The notes below the pieces were generated by a model. It ran no database searches. It worked only from the letters and a program-made list of their open reading frames with translations, and had not been told where the DNA came from. This document shows positions 5,165 through 7,004 of a stretch of 7,004 nucleotides of DNA, piece after piece. Location of the stretch: the NCBI GenBank assembly GCA_021443045.1, contig JABUUT010000069.1:1-7004 (forward strand), written 5' to 3'. Every line of letters begins with the position of its first letter. Within the stretch, counting starts at the first letter, position 1. Origin of the DNA: Fibrobacteraceae bacterium. Its GTDB lineage: Bacteria > Fibrobacterota > Fibrobacteria > Fibrobacterales > Fibrobacteraceae. The translations under genes and the position numbers were made by a program.

Positions 5165-6931
5165 CTACAAAGAAAATCCTGTCGTAATAGAATAATGTGC
5201 TTCCCGCTTTCGTTCACCGTTAATGGGGAAACTTACATCTAAATTATTGATGATTCGGCTAATGGATTTTGTTTGCGCAAACCGCAAGCCAAAGCCAGCC
5301 ACATAAATTAAATCTTTTCGGCAAATGTCTTTAAAATTCCAGGCCGTTTCGCCAACGCTGCCAAAAACTACCACCACAGGCATCAAAGTGGCAAATTCCA
5401 CATTAGGAAACCACCGCTGTTCCAGTTTTCCATAGACTCTTGCCTGGCCGGTATAAAAGCCCGTAGGAAACCCCACAAAGCCGTCGGAGCCGCCTAGCGA
5501 AAGCTGATAGCCATAGTTGGCGTTGTCGTAAAAATCCATAAGGCCGTTTAGCACCGAAGAAAAACTGTTGTTCCAATGAAGCAGATACTCTCCCTGCAGC
5601 CATCCGTAAAAATCGCGAATGTGGCTGTGGTCCACATAAAAATGCATCCGGGAATTCAGTGTTAGGTGGTGCATAAACTGGCCCAGATACATGTTGCTCA
5701 AAATGTCAAAACGAAAATCGTTGTTGTCGGAGCCAAGGTTTTCCACATTCTTTGAAGCCCCCACCTTTAGCGTCCATCCTTTGTCTATATCTTCGGTCCA
5801 TTTTACGCTGTGAAAGTTCCTAATTTTTTCGTATCGCAAATTGGAGTACATTATGTAACCTCCAAGACGAGAATCCTTCCGCTCAGGCATCCACCGATTC
5901 AAGGCATTGGTATCGATGGCATAGGAATTTCCTTGGTAGTTGAACAGGTACCTCAACACTTCGGAATCTTCGGTGGAAGCATTGTAATAATCGTAGGTGG
6001 CCGCCAAATAAACTTTTCGTTTTGTTCCCCCAAAAGACCTGCTAAAACGAAAACTGAGGGAGTCTTCAATAAACCCGTTAACCCTCATGATGGGAGAAAT
6101 TTTATCCCCGTTATCACCATTGTACAAAGGCAAGCTGTCTACAGGGCGGTTCTTGGAAATGGTGGGAACAGCCCCTGGAGCCAAATCTCCACTGCCATAA
6201 AAATACACATCCCGTTTATTTTTTAGCCCCGCCAAGGTATAGGCCCATTGGTTTTTAGAGCGGCTCAAATAAGGCACCAGCATTTGCCAGGATGCCAAAT
6301 AGCCATCGGAATTGTAACTGTACACCACATCTAGCTGGTTAAAGCGGAATAAAAAATGAGGGTCGCCGTACCCCACGCTCCAAGTATCCCGAAACTCGTC
6401 ATGTCCGTAATAAAAGCCCAACTTTTTTCCCAGCCCCAAAAAGTTACTTTCCTGAAGGCCCAAGCCCCAGGTAAGATTGTCGTAGCTGAATTCACTTCCC
6501 GAAAAGGCAAAAGAAGCCGGAATAGAAAGGGTCCAGTTGTCGCTGGTTTTTACAGTGGCTATATGCTTGTCGCCTTCATTCCTTACCGAGATGCTAGCAT
6601 CGGATAAAAATTTTTGGTCACGCAAAAAACGTTCCGATTCCAAAAGCAGTTCCGAGTCCACATAGTCGCCCTGGTTGAACAGAAGCAATTTGCGGGCGGT
6701 GATTTCCTGGGTTTTAATATGGAAAATATTCAGAAAGTCGTAGGCCATGCGGTCGTACTTGGAATAAGACCTGGAATCGTCAAAAGCATCTCCAATTTCG
6801 TATTCCACAGAGTCTATGCGCACCACGCCATCCACCTTTGCCGATACAGAATCTACCCCACGGAAAGATTCTACTGCATCAGAAGCAGACCATAAAAAGA
6901 GGAGGAGGGTAAAAAAAGGGATTATTTTCAC
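5165..6931 (-). CDS. Omp85/BamA-like outer-membrane beta-barrel protein with one POTRA
   Basis: The 588-residue product starts with a classical signal peptide (MKIIPFFTLLLFLW, cleavage probably near residue 19). A single POTRA-like domain spans about 70-130: strand HIKTQEITARKLL, helix VDSELLLESERFLRDQKF at 91-108, strand ASISV at 112-116, then ATVKTSDNWTL at 125-135. From about 136 to the end come alternating aromatic strands ending in FSL, with an aromatic third from the end, typical of a 16-strand surface-antigen barrel. A segment at 479-507 (LGGSDGFVGF then a GKLEQRW strand) aligns with the conserved L6 region, where the family usually has VRGF or LRGY; here Arg is replaced by Val (FVGF, 485-488). 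LDVSFPING (564-572) matches the penultimate-strand pattern. It starts with GTG and has no Shine-Dalgarno sequence, but the signal peptide and an in-frame stop 21 bases upstream fix the start. It is too short, with too few POTRA domains, to be the housekeeping BamA, so an accessory Omp85 with unknown client is likelier. A small membrane gene follows in the same operon. Confidence 0.8.
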   Translation of the reverse strand: MKIIPFFTLLLFLWSASDAVESFRGVDSVSAKVDGVVRIDSVEYEIGDAFDDSRSYSKYDRMAYDFLNIFHIKTQEITARKLLLFNQGDYVDSELLLESERFLRDQKFLSDASISVRNEGDKHIATVKTSDNWTLSIPASFAFSGSEFSYDNLTWGLGLQESNFLGLGKKLGFYYGHDEFRDTWSVGYGDPHFLFRFNQLDVVYSYNSDGYLASWQMLVPYLSRSKNQWAYTLAGLKNKRDVYFYGSGDLAPGAVPTISKNRPVDSLPLYNGDNGDKISPIMRVNGFIEDSLSFRFSRSFGGTKRKVYLAATYDYYNASTEDSEVLRYLFNYQGNSYAIDTNALNRWMPERKDSRLGGYIMYSNLRYEKIRNFHSVKWTEDIDKGWTLKVGASKNVENLGSDNNDFRFDILSNMYLGQFMHHLTLNSRMHFYVDHSHIRDFYGWLQGEYLLHWNNSFSSVLNGLMDFYDNANYGYQLSLGGSDGFVGFPTGFYTGQARVYGKLEQRWFPNVEFATLMPVVVVFGSVGETAWNFKDICRKDLIYVAGFGLRFAQTKSISRIINNLDVSFPINGERKREAHYSITTGFSL

Positions 6932-6938
6932 GATGGTA

Positions 6939-6944
6939 AATATA
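6939..6944 (-). promoter_or_regulatory. Candidate -10 box for the Omp85-like gene (leaderless)
   Basis: On the minus strand TATATT ends seven bases before the GTG start, preceded by TTTTG. The predicted transcription start falls on or next to the start codon, and no Shine-Dalgarno sequence exists between them. No recognisable -35 box lies at normal spacing. The same arrangement precedes the MCE gene. Confidence 0.4.
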
Positions 6945-7004
6945 CAAAATTATTACTGTCCGGGGAAATGATTTAACACGTCTAGGCCTTAGATTCTATG
7001 CGGC

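Noticed and set aside
5810..6226. 138-residue plus-strand frame opposite the Omp85-like gene
   Set aside because: It is antisense to a gene with a clear signal peptide and barrel pattern, and has no start signal or recognisable domain.
6932..7004. Search for the end of another gene upstream of the Omp85-like gene, and a weak TCTA...TAGA repeat at about 6980-6992
   Set aside because: Stops occur in all three minus-strand frames and no plus-strand start with a usable frame is present. The repeat is too short and has no T-tract.

Overview
The window looks like an ordinary chromosomal segment of a Gram-negative (diderm) bacterium. It carries an outer-membrane beta-barrel protein of the Omp85 type and an inner-membrane-anchored MCE/MlaD protein, both of which imply two membranes. 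Base composition is moderate, with AT-rich spacers. The protein flavour and the gene order (argG, MCE protein, recG) remind me of Fibrobacterota (Fibrobacter) or a related FCB-group lineage. That placement is inference and cannot be proved without a search.

Layout, left to right. Positions 1-293 hold no gene I can support: two degenerate palindromic elements of a dispersed-repeat type (about 61-98 and 124-160) and the strong intrinsic terminator of argG (212-244). argG (argininosuccinate synthase) occupies 294-1568 on the minus strand. The 169-base AT-rich spacer 1569-1737 separates argG from a divergent plus-strand pair. It holds a duplicated Shine-Dalgarno segment and candidate promoters for both directions. 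The plus-strand pair is an MCE/MlaD-domain lipid-transport protein (1738-2733) followed after 19 bases by recG (2753-4834). recG ends 11 bases from the end of a convergent minus-strand pair. That pair, read from its promoter, is an Omp85/BamA-like protein with a signal peptide and one POTRA-like domain (5165-6931), then a 99-residue three-helix membrane protein (4846-5145). Positions 6932-7004 hold only the start region of the Omp85-like gene; all three minus-strand frames are stopped there and I see no further gene.

Functionally there are three themes: arginine biosynthesis (argG, its own transcription unit with its own terminator), envelope biology (the MCE protein, the Omp85-like protein and the small membrane protein) and replication-fork repair (recG). 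The envelope genes lie in two separate units converging on the recG 3' end, and nothing shows that they act together.

I do not see a mobile element, CRISPR array, toxin-antitoxin pair, defence cluster or clearly new system. The most notable signals are small. Two envelope genes start without any ribosome binding site and have a TATATT box 6-7 bases upstream, which suggests leaderless transcripts. The argG ribosome binding site is tandemly duplicated. RecG departs from usual family motifs at several positions. The Omp85-like barrel lacks the usual Arg of the L6 motif.
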